Positions 45,220 to 54,276 of a stretch of DNA of 64,000 nucleotides are shown here, in pieces (the stretch's first letter is position 1; every line of letters starts with the position of its first letter). The notes below the pieces were generated by a model that did not search any database, was not told where the DNA came from, and was given only the letters and a program-made list of their open reading frames with translations. Source of the stretch: Flagellimonas sp. MMG031 (GTDB lineage Bacteria; Bacteroidota; Bacteroidia; Flavobacteriales; Flavobacteriaceae); assembly GCF_040112705.1 (NCBI RefSeq), contig NZ_CP157804.1:746501-810500 (forward strand). Reading direction: 5' to 3'. The translations under genes and the position numbers were made by a program.

Positions 45220-45765
45220 TTGCTGTACCCATACATCAAATCGTTGCACCTCATATTTGTGGTCACCTGGTTCGCAGGTCTTTTCTATATACCGCGACTC
45301 TTTATTTACCATATCGAAGCATGGCAGAAACCATCACCCGATAAGGAAATCCTGAGCGACCAGCTCAAATTGATGACCAAACGATTATGGTATATCATTA
45401 CATGGCCGTCGGCTGTGCTCTGCACGCTCACGGCCATTATTTTGCTTATTTTGATGCCGGGCTGGTTACAGCAACCCTGGATGCACGTTAAACTCGCATT
45501 TGTGCTGCTACTTTTTGTGTATCACGGGAAATGCCATCAGATTTTCAAGCAATTACAGCGGGATGAGGTCAAGTATACCTCAAAATTTATGCGTCTGTGG
45601 AACGAGGTTGCCACGATTATCCTTTTTGCGGTTGTCTTTTTAGTGGTGCTCAAAAGTGCTTTCAATTGGATCTATGGAATTGTAGGCATGTTTGCATTGA
45701 TTATCCTTTTGATGCTGGGCATTCGTTGGTACAAAAAAGTGCGGGACAGAAATCCCAATGCTTGA
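45220..45765 (+). CDS. hemJ: Protoporphyrinogen IX oxidase HemJ (CopD/UPF0093 family)
   Basis: A 181-residue membrane protein with four to five helices. Seen: the HemJ start YIKSLHLIFVVTWFAGLFYIPRLFIYH (residues 5-31) with the conserved His and the RLFIYH motif, the segment LMTKRLWYIITWPSAVLC (about 56-73), and HVKLAFVLLLFVYHGKCH (about 88-105), with the conserved Lys. HemJ oxidises protoporphyrinogen IX to protoporphyrin IX, passing electrons to the membrane quinone pool, and replaces HemG/HemY in Flavobacteria. Translation starts at TTG. With the seven other hem genes here it completes the late heme pathway. Confidence 0.88.
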   Translation: MLYPYIKSLHLIFVVTWFAGLFYIPRLFIYHIEAWQKPSPDKEILSDQLKLMTKRLWYIITWPSAVLCTLTAIILLILMPGWLQQPWMHVKLAFVLLLFVYHGKCHQIFKQLQRDEVKYTSKFMRLWNEVATIILFAVVFLVVLKSAFNWIYGIVGMFALIILLMLGIRWYKKVRDRNPNA

Positions 45766-45877
45766 AAACAAAAAGATTGAGCTTTCTTTCGTCTTGTTTT
45801 TGTGATTGAATCCCAATCCCGAAGCTGTATTGTTTGGCTCGATAATTGCTTAAATTTAACCATCAAATCAAGCGAGC

Positions 45878-47335
45878 TTGCTACGAAAACTATCCTTACG
45901 GTCGCGCATCTTTATTTCCATGATTACCTTGGTGGTATTGGCATCTGTGCTGATTGCCGGGGTAACGGTGTACCAATACAAGGAGCAGGGAAACGATTAC
46001 CACAGGGAACGCTTGGAGCGTAAGGAAGAGCAGTTGATGAAGAGCATTGAATTTACGCTCAAGGAAACCACCTATCCGGTAGTCACCGAGAATCTTCACC
46101 TCATCTTTAGCGAAGAAATCTATGAGATTGCCAACATCCAAAATGTCAATTTCAACCTTTATGATCTAGAAGGAAACCTCATTAAAAGCTCTAGGCCCAC
46201 TTTCGAATCCAACGCCATCGCCACCTGTTTGGATGCTGAAATACTTAATTTTCTGAGAGAAGGAGGGGAAAGCCGTTTTGTGGAAGAAAAAAGGGCGGCT
46301 GGCGATAACTATCAAGCAACATACCGCTACATCTACGACCTGAAGTTTAAGCCCATCGGTATTTTGAACCTTCCCTATTTTGAGGACAATACCTTCAACA
46401 ATATGGAACTTAAGGAGTTCCTTTTCCGATTGGGTATGGTTTATCTGTTAATGTTGGTCATAGCCATTATTCTGTCCTATTTCATTTCAAAATATATCAC
46501 AAGGTCGTTACAAACAATTTCCGACAAGATCAACCGGACCAATCTCACCCATCAAAACGAGAAAATCTATTTGGAAAGCCCAGGGGAGGAAATCGCAAAG
46601 CTGGTGGACTCCTACAACCGGATGATTGATGAGTTGGAGGAAAGCGCGGTAAAATTGGCCCGTAGCGAACGTGAACAGGCCTGGCGAGAGATGGCGAAGC
46701 AGGTAGCCCATGAAATCAAAAATCCGTTGACTCCCCTGCGATTGACCGTACAGAGTTTTGAACGGAAATTCGACCCAAATGACCCTGATATTCAAAAAAA
46801 AGTAAAGGAATTTTCGAAAACCTTAATCCAGCAAATCGATACCATGAGCAATATTGCCACGGCCTTTTCGAGTTTTGCCGATATGCCCGCCCAGCAAAAT
46901 GAGACCCTGAACGTGGTAAAAGTGGTAAAGCTGGCCTTGGAAATCTTTAATGAGGATTACATTCATTTTATAGCGGATGAGGAAGAGGTGGTCGCCAAAT
47001 TGGATCGCACACAACTGATACGGGTGATCACCAATTTGGTCAAAAATGCCATTCAGGCCATTCCCGAAGTGGAATCGCCACGGATTTTGGTAACCGTAGC
47101 ATCGGTCGGGGATAGGGTAAAAATATCGGTTGCCGACAATGGTCTGGGCATTTCCGATGAGTACAAGCATCGTATTTTTGAGCCAAAGTTCACCACAAAA
47201 TCCAGTGGTACAGGCCTAGGATTGGGTATGGTAAAGAACATTGTGGAAAACTATGGCGGAACCATTAACTTTACATCTAAAGTTGGAAAAGGGACCGTGT
47301 TTACCATCGATTTTCCAAAGGAACAGAAAAAATAA
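45878..47335 (+). CDS. NtrY-like sensor histidine kinase
   Basis: A 485-residue membrane sensor kinase. Two membrane segments (about 9-31 and 185-207) flank an extracellular region. A HAMP domain (about 205-258, TRSLQTISDKINRTN) follows, then HisKA with the phospho-acceptor H-box VAHEIKNPLTPLRL (His at about 278), and HATPase_c with N-box NLVKNAIQAI (about 388-397), G1 VADNGLGI and G2 GTGLGLGMVKNIV. The H-box with NPLTPL is typical of NtrY-type nitrogen/stress kinases. It starts at TTG (45878). No response regulator is adjacent; downstream is an enoyl-CoA hydratase gene. Confidence 0.92.
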   Translation: MLRKLSLRSRIFISMITLVVLASVLIAGVTVYQYKEQGNDYHRERLERKEEQLMKSIEFTLKETTYPVVTENLHLIFSEEIYEIANIQNVNFNLYDLEGNLIKSSRPTFESNAIATCLDAEILNFLREGGESRFVEEKRAAGDNYQATYRYIYDLKFKPIGILNLPYFEDNTFNNMELKEFLFRLGMVYLLMLVIAIILSYFISKYITRSLQTISDKINRTNLTHQNEKIYLESPGEEIAKLVDSYNRMIDELEESAVKLARSEREQAWREMAKQVAHEIKNPLTPLRLTVQSFERKFDPNDPDIQKKVKEFSKTLIQQIDTMSNIATAFSSFADMPAQQNETLNVVKVVKLALEIFNEDYIHFIADEEEVVAKLDRTQLIRVITNLVKNAIQAIPEVESPRILVTVASVGDRVKISVADNGLGISDEYKHRIFEPKFTTKSSGTGLGLGMVKNIVENYGGTINFTSKVGKGTVFTIDFPKEQKK

Positions 47336-47374
47336 TGGCGGTTCAGCGTTGTGCCGCCCCAAACAGCAATCTTT

Positions 47375-48157
47375 ATGGATTACGAAAACATCTACATTGA
47401 AGAAGAAAACCATTTGGCCACTATTACCATCGATAGGCCCAAGAAACTCAATGCGCTCAACAAACGAACCATAGAAGAGCTGCACGTGGCCTTTAAGGAG
47501 TTGGATGAGGATTCCGAAACCAAGGTCATTATAATTACAGGAAGCGGGGACAAGGCCTTTGTGGCCGGTGCCGATATTTCCGAATTCGCGGATTTTTCGG
47601 TGAAGGAAGGCCGGCAATTGGCCGCTGCAGGTCAACGGCAACTGTTCGATTTTGTTGAGAATCTCTCGACACCCGTTATCGCAGCCATCAATGGATTTGC
47701 TCTGGGCGGAGGATTGGAACTGGCCATGGCCTGCCATTTTAGGGTCGCCAGCAGCAATGCCCGAATGGGATTGCCCGAAGTTTCCTTGGGCGTGATTCCC
47801 GGATACGGCGGCACCCAACGCTTGCCGCAGCTTGTAGGTAAGGGGCGTGCGATGGAAATGATCATGACGGCAGGCATGATCGATTCCGATAAGGCCTTTG
47901 GATATGGACTGGTGAACCACGTGGTCTCCAGCGAAGAACTACTTCCTTTTTGTAAAAAGATAGCGAGCAGGATATCGAATAATTCATCCGTCGCCATAAA
48001 ACACGCAATAAAAGCGGTAAATGCTGGTTTTAAGTATGACGCTGATGGCTATTCGGTGGAAATTGATGCTTTTGGCACTTGCTTTGGAACCGATGACTTT
48101 AAGGAAGGCACTTCGGCCTTCCTCGAGAAAAGAAAAGCTGATTTCCCTGGATCATGA
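47375..48157 (+). CDS. Enoyl-CoA hydratase/isomerase family protein
   Basis: A 260-residue crotonase-fold enzyme that hydrates trans-2-enoyl-CoA in fatty acid beta-oxidation or similar. Seen: IDRPKKLNALNKRTIEELH (about 19-37), the oxyanion-hole motif GDKAFVAGADISEF (about 60-73), and the ALGGGLELAMACHFRVAS segment with the catalytic Glu region and SLGVIPGYGGTQRLPQ (about 129-148), which holds the second Glu position as VIPGYGG. The frame opens at a GTG (47351), but the ATG at 47375 is preferred. It lies 39 nt after the kinase gene. Confidence 0.93.
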   Translation: MDYENIYIEEENHLATITIDRPKKLNALNKRTIEELHVAFKELDEDSETKVIIITGSGDKAFVAGADISEFADFSVKEGRQLAAAGQRQLFDFVENLSTPVIAAINGFALGGGLELAMACHFRVASSNARMGLPEVSLGVIPGYGGTQRLPQLVGKGRAMEMIMTAGMIDSDKAFGYGLVNHVVSSEELLPFCKKIASRISNNSSVAIKHAIKAVNAGFKYDADGYSVEIDAFGTCFGTDDFKEGTSAFLEKRKADFPGS

Positions 48158-48181
48158 CCATTGGCCTAACGCAGCCAGATC

Positions 48182-49735
48182 ATGAAAAACAACCTATTAG
48201 TACTTTGCTTACTGGTGTTCGGCAGTGTGTTGCTGAATGCACAAAAGATGCCCGTTTCCTATGATTTTGGGGAAAAATATCACGACCGCTACCGATATTC
48301 GAACCTAGTTGCCATCAATGAGGACGACTCGGGCGGTTATGTGTTGGTACGTGCCTATTACCAAGGATTGATCTTGAAGCCCAAGGGCTACCTGATCGAA
48401 AAGTACAACAGCAATCTAGAGTTGGTATCGGAATACAACTATAAGTTGAAAGGGCTCGATTTTGTGGATGGCTTCCTCAAAAATGGTCAGCTGCACCTGT
48501 TGTTTCTCAATTACAACCTTGACCGGGGCGAATATGAATACTGGGTGCACAGTAGTCCTGTTATCGATTTTAACTTCAAGGAAAAAAAGTTGCTTTCCAT
48601 CGCTTCGGAAGAGGTGAACGATCCCGTTGGCAAAAACTATTACAACCGCGACTTTTCCAGGGGCTTTACCACAGCTGTCTTGTTTGATGAAAACAAAAGA
48701 GGTTTTGTGATCAGCACGCATCATAAAAAGGGAAAGGACAACAAACATATGATCCATATGTTCGATACTGCACTCAATAAAAAGTTTGAATATGATTTCT
48801 CCGACCAAATCGAGGAAAAGAACTATGCTTTCGAGAACGTTGCTTTTTCTGCTGACCTTCAAACGGCCTATATTGTAGGGAAGGCTTACTATAAAAAGCG
48901 AAGGTTTAGTGTGGACGAACGGAAATTTCAGTACGAGCTTATTAAGGTGTCACAATCCGGGAACACAACCCAATCCTTCGTGGATCCCGGTAAATATCCT
49001 GAGGCATTATATCCCGTTTTCATCCAAAACAAACTGGTCTGTACAGGGTTTTATGCCGATCGTAAGGACAACCGTTACAATGGCATCGCCTATTTTGATG
49101 TGGACCCGAACACTTTGAATATCCGTACCCAAAAGTACAACCCCTTCTCACAACAGTTTATGGACGATAAGTTTGGGCGCGAAGAGGACAAGGATATCAA
49201 AAACCTGGTTTTTAAAGGGGTGGAAACCACTGAAGAAAATGAAATATTCTTCAACGCCGAGGAATATTTCGTCACCACCGGATTGGAAACCACTGGAGCG
49301 GGTCAACGCATCAGGATTGAACGGTACCATCACAACGATATCGTCAGCGTAAAACTGGATGCCAATGGCAGCATGGAATGGGCGCGCAACATCAACAAGA
49401 CCGAAGTAACCCAGGGCGATGGCGCCTATGCCTCCTACAGCTCCTATTGCAAGGATGGCAACACTTACTTTTTTATTTGCACCGCTGCCGAAAATCCGCA
49501 ATTGATCAACAATGAACGTTTGATTTTTAAGCAAGGATTTAGCCGAAACCGAAATGTGTTCATGATTTCGTTGGACGAAAATGGGGTGATGGATTATGAA
49601 AAAATCATCGACCAACAGGAAGCCCGATTGCCGTTAATGGTCTCCATGCCATTAAAAGATGAATCCGACGACAAAATGCTGTTCTACGCCAAGCGCGGAA
49701 GTCGAAAGCAATTGGTGAAAGTGAGTTTTCAGTAA
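48182..49735 (+). CDS. Uncharacterised secreted protein
   Basis: A 517-residue exported protein I do not recognise. Residues 1-20 form a signal peptide (LLNAQ). The rest is rich in beta structure, with repeated YYxxLI and LDENG/LDANGSMEW-type strands (VSVKLDANGSMEWARNINKTEV; VFMISLDENGVMDYEKII) that would fit a beta-propeller whose blades carry a strand-turn motif. No catalytic motif and no T9SS tail are visible. It follows the enoyl-CoA hydratase gene by 24 nt and ends before a 378-nt gap. Function unknown. Confidence 0.75.
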   Translation: MKNNLLVLCLLVFGSVLLNAQKMPVSYDFGEKYHDRYRYSNLVAINEDDSGGYVLVRAYYQGLILKPKGYLIEKYNSNLELVSEYNYKLKGLDFVDGFLKNGQLHLLFLNYNLDRGEYEYWVHSSPVIDFNFKEKKLLSIASEEVNDPVGKNYYNRDFSRGFTTAVLFDENKRGFVISTHHKKGKDNKHMIHMFDTALNKKFEYDFSDQIEEKNYAFENVAFSADLQTAYIVGKAYYKKRRFSVDERKFQYELIKVSQSGNTTQSFVDPGKYPEALYPVFIQNKLVCTGFYADRKDNRYNGIAYFDVDPNTLNIRTQKYNPFSQQFMDDKFGREEDKDIKNLVFKGVETTEENEIFFNAEEYFVTTGLETTGAGQRIRIERYHHNDIVSVKLDANGSMEWARNINKTEVTQGDGAYASYSSYCKDGNTYFFICTAAENPQLINNERLIFKQGFSRNRNVFMISLDENGVMDYEKIIDQQEARLPLMVSMPLKDESDDKMLFYAKRGSRKQLVKVSFQ

Positions 49736-50009
49736 TCCGACAGGCCGTTAAGTCTATTTTTTTTGGGTTCTGAAGCCTATACTTTGGAATTCGCATGGGT
49801 CACTCTCTCAGGACCATCCTTCATAGCTACATTCTTCAATTCTAAGGATAGGAAGTCCATCTTTGTTGCTGATTTCCACTGAAAACGATTTAAAATCATC
49901 GAAAAAGGCAAACCCTCTACCATGTAGTGTGTTCCCTACAATCTCTTTTTAGGCTAAAATTTCGTAGGAATAATCCTATTCCAATTTTCACAGATCAACC
50001 CAAAAGGGG

Positions 50010-50039
50010 CATCCGTCAGATCAGAAGGGCCATCCGTCA
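50010..50039 (+). promoter_or_regulatory. Tandem 21-bp-spaced CATCCGTCA motif upstream of collagen-like lipoprotein gene
   Basis: CATCCGTCA occurs at 50010-50018 and 50031-50039, exactly 21 bp apart, with GATCAGAAGGG between the copies, the same spacer as at the 4983-5033 site. It lies 31 bp upstream of a TAnnTTTG -7 box. No TTG at the -33 position is present, which fits a promoter that needs an activator bound at the tandem site. Confidence 0.75.
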
Positions 50040-50070
50040 ATTAGCCTAAAATGCTACCTATTTCCTCACC

Positions 50071-50078
50071 TAACTTTG
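50071..50078 (+). promoter_or_regulatory. Bacteroidota-type -7 box TAACTTTG
   Basis: TAACTTTG matches the TAnnTTTG consensus of the Bacteroidota primary sigma factor. Transcription would start near 50085, giving a leader of about 30 nt to the ATG at 50115. The -33 TTG is missing. Confidence 0.55.
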
Positions 50079-50114
50079 GCGGAGTATTAACCCTAATTTA
50101 TAAAATTAACAATC

Positions 50115-51050
50115 ATGAAAAGTTTAAAATTAGTATGTATGGCCATGTTGTGCATGGCAGTAAGTTTAGTCTCCTGTTCGGGGGAAGACGGTGAAACAGG
50201 GCCACAAGGACCCCAAGGCCCACAAGGTGAACAAGGTATACAAGGTCAACAAGGAGCAGATAGCCCAACTGTAGATTTTTATTTCCAAAATGGATTTAAA
50301 GGATATGAAGGAACATCTGATGCGAATATTGTTTCTACCGGAACAGGACTGAATGAGGATTTTGTTCAGTTATTTTATTCATTTAACGGACTTGCAACAG
50401 GGGAAAGAAGAGCACTTTTTCGTTTCGATGGAATTGGAGATGCCATTACCTCTCAATTAGTTGGGGAGGGTCAAACCTGTTCTGATGCTTTTTATGTGAG
50501 TAAGGCTACATTATATGTTTACATAGATTCTTACCTAAACGCAACCTTTGACAATTTATACATGAAGGTTGGTTTTTATGGAGCTGACGACCCCATCTTC
50601 GTTGAGGAAGAAGTGAATTGGTCCATGGCAAATGTCAATGATGATTGGGCGGATATTGGAGCAGAGAGCGCAATGTGGGCAGGACCAATAGGTTCCGATG
50701 ACTATCCACTTTTGTTGCCGAAAGGTTCTGGGTCTGCCTATGGCTGGTTCCCTATTATATTGCCTAGAAGCGTTGTGGAAAACTGGATTTGTAATCCAGA
50801 TAGTAATAAAGGAATTCGTTTAAGGCTTGACCCTAATTCTGATGAAAATGGTCAGGGAGATTTACGTATTGTGGCAAAAGAAAATACTTTAGAAGACCTA
50901 AGACCACTCTTAATTGTTGAAACTGAGAACATAAACAGCGAAGCCTCTAAAAGTAGTGGATCAAGTACTAAAGAGTTGAATTGGGCGAACCTTTCTTATG
51001 AAGAAAAAATGGCACCCTTGTTCAGGTATTTGGAAAGCAAAGAGGAATAA
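50115..51050 (+). CDS. Lipoprotein with collagen-like repeat and DNRLRE-like domain
   Basis: A 311-residue lipoprotein (lipobox VSLVSC, Cys21). Residues about 26-48 are collagen-like Gly-x-y triplets (GETGPQGPQGPQGEQGIQGQ), a short stalk. The rest (about 52-285) is beta-rich and resembles the DNRLRE family (FRFDGIGDAIT...ATLYVYIDSYLNA...GIRLRLDPNS...DLRPLLIVE) common in Gram-positive and Bacteroidota surface proteins. A Ser-rich stretch and a charged tail end the protein. It should sit on the outer surface as an anchored rod-and-head. A tandem regulatory motif shared with the cadherin/BspA lipoprotein precedes it. Confidence 0.82.
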   Translation: MKSLKLVCMAMLCMAVSLVSCSGEDGETGPQGPQGPQGEQGIQGQQGADSPTVDFYFQNGFKGYEGTSDANIVSTGTGLNEDFVQLFYSFNGLATGERRALFRFDGIGDAITSQLVGEGQTCSDAFYVSKATLYVYIDSYLNATFDNLYMKVGFYGADDPIFVEEEVNWSMANVNDDWADIGAESAMWAGPIGSDDYPLLLPKGSGSAYGWFPIILPRSVVENWICNPDSNKGIRLRLDPNSDENGQGDLRIVAKENTLEDLRPLLIVETENINSEASKSSGSSTKELNWANLSYEEKMAPLFRYLESKEE

Positions 51051-51156
51051 TTTTAGTTGTGGGATTTTGTATCTTATAAAAGGTAGAAATCCTAAAATGT
51101 ATTTTTCTTGTCTAGAATAATATTTCCCATTCGGGGCACTTAACCTAAGCAGAGAG

Positions 51157-51184
51157 GCCGGGCATTCGCTCGGCTTTTTTATTT
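51157..51184 (+). terminator. Rho-independent terminator after the collagen-like lipoprotein gene
   Basis: A 7-bp stem (GCCGGGC 51157-51163 with GCTCGGC 51168-51174, one G-T pair), a 4-nt loop ATTC and six T. It lies about 107 nt after the stop. Confidence 0.82.
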
Positions 51185-52090
51185 TAAGTCAGGAGTCCGA
51201 AGTCCTAAGTCGGAGGTCTGAAGTCAACAGTTAAGATGTCATTTCGAGCTGTCACCCTGAGCGTTGGTCATTGAGCAAAGTCGAAATGAGTCGAGGGGGA
51301 AGTTGAAAAATCTATCGGAAGTCCGAAGCCGGAAGCAAATATTTGTTTGTCAGTTCGAGTGTTTTTTGGTGAGTTTTTGAAAAAAGGAGCCAAAAAAAGT
51401 ATCGAGAACCAAGTTTAGTGAGGAACCAAGAGCCAGGAATCAAGACTCAAGAGCGAAAAGACAATATAAAATAGACTTGGTTTGATGGGAAATAGGCAAT
51501 GGGCAGTTGACACTAATTTCACGAATTGGCACGAATAGGGTTCTTTGTCATTTCGAACTGTCACCCCGAGCGGTGGTCATTGAGCGAAGTCGAAATGAGT
51601 CGAAGGGGCAGTCGAGAAATCTTTGTGGGGGTCATGAGCAAAGAATCAAGACTCAGGAGAGAAAAAACCATAAAAAATAGACTTGATTTGGTGGGAAATA
51701 GGCAATGGGCAGTTGACACTAATTTCACGAATTAGCACCAATAGGACTCATTGTCATTTCGAACTGTCACCCCGAGCGTTGGTCATTGAGCGAAGTCGAA
51801 ATGAGTCGAGGGGGAAGTTGAGAAATCTATCGGAAGTCCGAAGCAAATATTTGTTTGTCAGTACGAGTGTTTTTTGGTGAGTTTTTGAAAAAAGGAGCCA
51901 AAAAAAGTATCGAGAACTAGTGAAAGGTTCTTAATTGGTAGTCTGCAGCAGGCAGGTCTAGAAATCTTTAGGAAGTCCGAAAGCGCTAAATCGGATATTT
52001 TGGTGTCATTCCGTTCGGTTGCTGATTGCCTGACTGGACGCGATGTAGCGATGGGTGTAGCCGCTGCATTCGAGATAATCCGTGAAATTC
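51185..52090. repeat. Non-coding repeat island 2 (left part)
   Basis: About 900 nt without credible genes, made of the same modules as island 1. Full or partial composite units start at 51349 and 51857 (GTCAGTTCGAGTG or GTCAGTACGAGTG ... TATCGAGAAC), with CACTAATTTCACGAATT and TGTCACCCCGAGCG...GTCGAAATGAGTCGA blocks repeated at about 51515-51630 and 51715-51830. The two larger blocks share over 60 nt that differ by only a few bases, so copying was recent or is corrected by recombination. Confidence 0.8.
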
Positions 52091-52152
52091 GTGTCAAACT
52101 TAAATATTTAAATAAAAGGAAATAATCCATATATTTGGAATAAATCCAATAC

Positions 52153-53226
52153 ATGAATCCCGAAAACTATATCAAAGGAAGAGGCGCACAGCAGAATACC
52201 GACAACCGGTTTTTGCAGCATTCTTTTGAACTTCGGGATGATTTTTTGGAATTCTGTCGGTTGGAGGGAGAAGAAGCGGAAAGCAACAAAACGACCTATA
52301 TCCCCATTTTTCCCAAGACCATAGTGAATAAAGTGGAGAGTCCCGATGTGGGCATGCAGTACTCCATGAACCCCTATCAAGGTTGTGAGCATGGATGCGT
52401 GTACTGTTACGCCCGAAATACGCACGAGTATTGGGGCTATAGTGCCGGGTTGGATTTTGAACGGAAGATATTGGTCAAAAAATCGGCTCCGGAACTTTTG
52501 GAGGCCAAGATTAAACATAAAAATTGGAAGGCACAGACCATCGTACTTTCAGGAAATACGGATTGCTATCAACCTGCGGAACGGGAATACGAAATCACCC
52601 GAAAGTGTTTGGGGGTGTTTTTAAAATATCGGCATCCCGTTGGCATCATTACCAAAAACGCCCTTGTTTTAAGGGATTTGGATGTGTTGAAAGAATTGAA
52701 TCAGTATGGTTTGGTGGGCGTATATATTTCGGTGACTTCGCTGTCCGAAAAAACAAGGCGTTTACTGGAACCTCGAACGGCTTCCATCCAAAAGCGCCTC
52801 AAAACCATCCAAACCCTATCCGAAAATGGCATTCCCGTAAACGCGATGTTGGCACCCATGATCCCTGGAATCAATTCGCATGAACTGTTGCCATTGGCCA
52901 AAGCCGTGGCCGACCATGGTGCACGTTCGTTTGGCCTTACGGTGGTTCGACTCAATGGGGCGATTGGTCAGCTGTTTTCAGATTGGCTCAGAAAGGCCAT
53001 GCCAGACAGGGCCGAAAAGGTACTGCACCAAATACAAGATTGCCACGGAGGAACGGTAAATGATTCCAGATTCGGAACCCGAACGAGGGGAGAGGGCAAA
53101 ATTGCGGAGCAAATCCATCACATGGCACAACTCGCCAGGAAAAAATATTTTCGGGATAAAAGCTTTCCTACCCTGAACACAGAACTTCATGAACATTACA
53201 AAGATGGGCAGTTAAAGTTGTTTTGA
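52153..53226 (+). CDS. PA0069-type radical SAM protein
   Basis: A 357-residue radical SAM enzyme of the PA0069/SPL-like family. Seen: the cluster motif C78-x3-C82-x2-C85 (GCEHGCVYCYARNTHEYWGY), preceded by NPYQG, then LVKKSAPELLEAKI and IVLSGNTDCYQPAEREYEITRKCL (about 136-159), GIITKNALVLRDL, and a C-terminal segment. It should bind a [4Fe-4S] cluster and cleave S-adenosylmethionine; the substrate is unknown, and relatives include spore photoproduct lyase-like proteins. It is flanked on both sides by repeat islands. Confidence 0.92.
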   Translation: MNPENYIKGRGAQQNTDNRFLQHSFELRDDFLEFCRLEGEEAESNKTTYIPIFPKTIVNKVESPDVGMQYSMNPYQGCEHGCVYCYARNTHEYWGYSAGLDFERKILVKKSAPELLEAKIKHKNWKAQTIVLSGNTDCYQPAEREYEITRKCLGVFLKYRHPVGIITKNALVLRDLDVLKELNQYGLVGVYISVTSLSEKTRRLLEPRTASIQKRLKTIQTLSENGIPVNAMLAPMIPGINSHELLPLAKAVADHGARSFGLTVVRLNGAIGQLFSDWLRKAMPDRAEKVLHQIQDCHGGTVNDSRFGTRTRGEGKIAEQIHHMAQLARKKYFRDKSFPTLNTELHEHYKDGQLKLF

Positions 53227-53925
53227 GTTTTTGTTAGCAGTTGGAAGTCCGAAGTTGGGAGTTACGAGTTATGGGTTTCGGGTTTCGTGTTGCGAGGTAG
53301 GATGTCATTTCGAGCGCAGTCGAGAAATCTATCCGGAGTCGGAAATCAGTCAGCAGTGGACAGTGGGCAGTTGTTGATTTTGTAAGATAGCGGGTCAGTT
53401 CGAGTGTTTTTTGGCGGTTTTTGAAAAAAAGAGGCAAAAAATGTATCGAGAACCTAGTTCAGTGAGAAACCAAGAGCCAAAAATCAAGACTGAGGAGAGT
53501 AAAGACCATGGAAAATAGACTTGGTTTGATGGGAAATAGTCAATAGGCAGTCGACACTAATTTCACAAATTGGCACCAATGTGGTTCTTTGTCATTTCGA
53601 ACTGTCACCCTGAGCGCAGTCGAAGGGGAAGTCGAGAAATCTATCGGGAGTCGGAAATCAGTCAGCAGTGGGCAGTTGTTGATCTTGTAAGATAGGGGGT
53701 CAGTTCGAGTGTTTTTTGACGGTTTTTGAAAAAAAGAGGCAAAAAATGTATCGAGAACCTGGTTCAGTGAGGAGCCAAGAGCCAAGAATCTAGATTCAGG
53801 AGAGAAAAGACGATAGAAAATAGACTTGGTTTGATGGGAAATAGTCAATAGGCAGTTGACACTAATGTCACGAATTAGCACAAATAGGGTTCTTTGTCAT
53901 TTGAAATGAATTTTTTAGGCTTAAA
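53227..53925. repeat. Non-coding repeat island 2 (right part)
   Basis: Two near-identical composite repeat units begin at 53394 and 53699 (GTCAGTTCGAGTG), a period of 305 bp. Both carry the same module order and share the upstream words CAGCAGTGG...TTGTTGAT-TTGTAAGATAG. No credible gene is present in this stretch. Confidence 0.85.
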
Positions 53926-53990
53926 CCCTAAACCCTAAACCCTAAACCCTAAACCCTAAACCCTAAACCCTAAACCCTAAACCCTAAACC
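53926..53990. repeat. Telomere-like tandem heptamer (CCCTAAA)9
   Basis: Nine perfect copies of CCCTAAA and a partial CC, flanked by CTTAAA on the left and TTGAACTTGAAACTT on the right. It is the second array of this unit in the window; the other is at 6212-6270. Confidence 0.95.
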
Positions 53991-54225
53991 TTGAACTTGA
54001 AACTTCTACTTGACCTTTGAGTTTGAGTTTTTCAATCAGATTTCTCCATCGATGCTTCACATCTTAGTCGAAATGACCTTTTTTGAATTTGGACTTGCCT
54101 TTTGAGTTTGAACTTGAAATCTGAACTTGAGTTTTTCTGTTGGATTTCTCAATCGATGCTTAGTATCTCATGTCGAAATGACTTAACTGGCCTCGAATAT
54201 CCATCTTCACCTGATGTATTGAGAA
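53991..54225. repeat. Degenerate TTGAACTTGA-type repeats
   Basis: TTTGAGTTTGAGTT, ATTTCTCAATCGATGCTT and TGTCGAAATGAC blocks, the same kind of sequence as at about 2400-2510. No gene is recognised. Confidence 0.6.
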
Positions 54226-54228
54226 CAA

Positions 54229-54253
54229 AAAATGGCCCGAAACGGACCATTTT
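54229..54253 (-). terminator. Terminator hairpin after the second oxidoreductase gene
   Basis: AAAATGGCCCG (54229-54239) and CGGACCATTTT (54243-54253) form an 11-bp stem with one mismatch and a 3-nt loop. It lies 24 nt beyond the stop of the minus-strand oxidoreductase gene, with T-rich DNA on the far side. Confidence 0.75.
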
Positions 54254-54276
54254 ATATATCAATTTTCTTAGTTTAC

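Larger units (their letters stand above)
49736..50114. other. Intergenic region with regulatory sites upstream of the collagen-like lipoprotein
   Basis: No gene is visible. The left 250 nt show no feature that I recognise. The right part holds the tandem CATCCGTCA pair (50010-50039), a -7 box (50071-50078) and the leader of the next gene. Confidence 0.6.

Noticed and set aside
51185..54180. Repeat islands as CRISPR arrays
   Set aside because: Units differ in length, the spaces between them are themselves repeated, and no cas gene is near.
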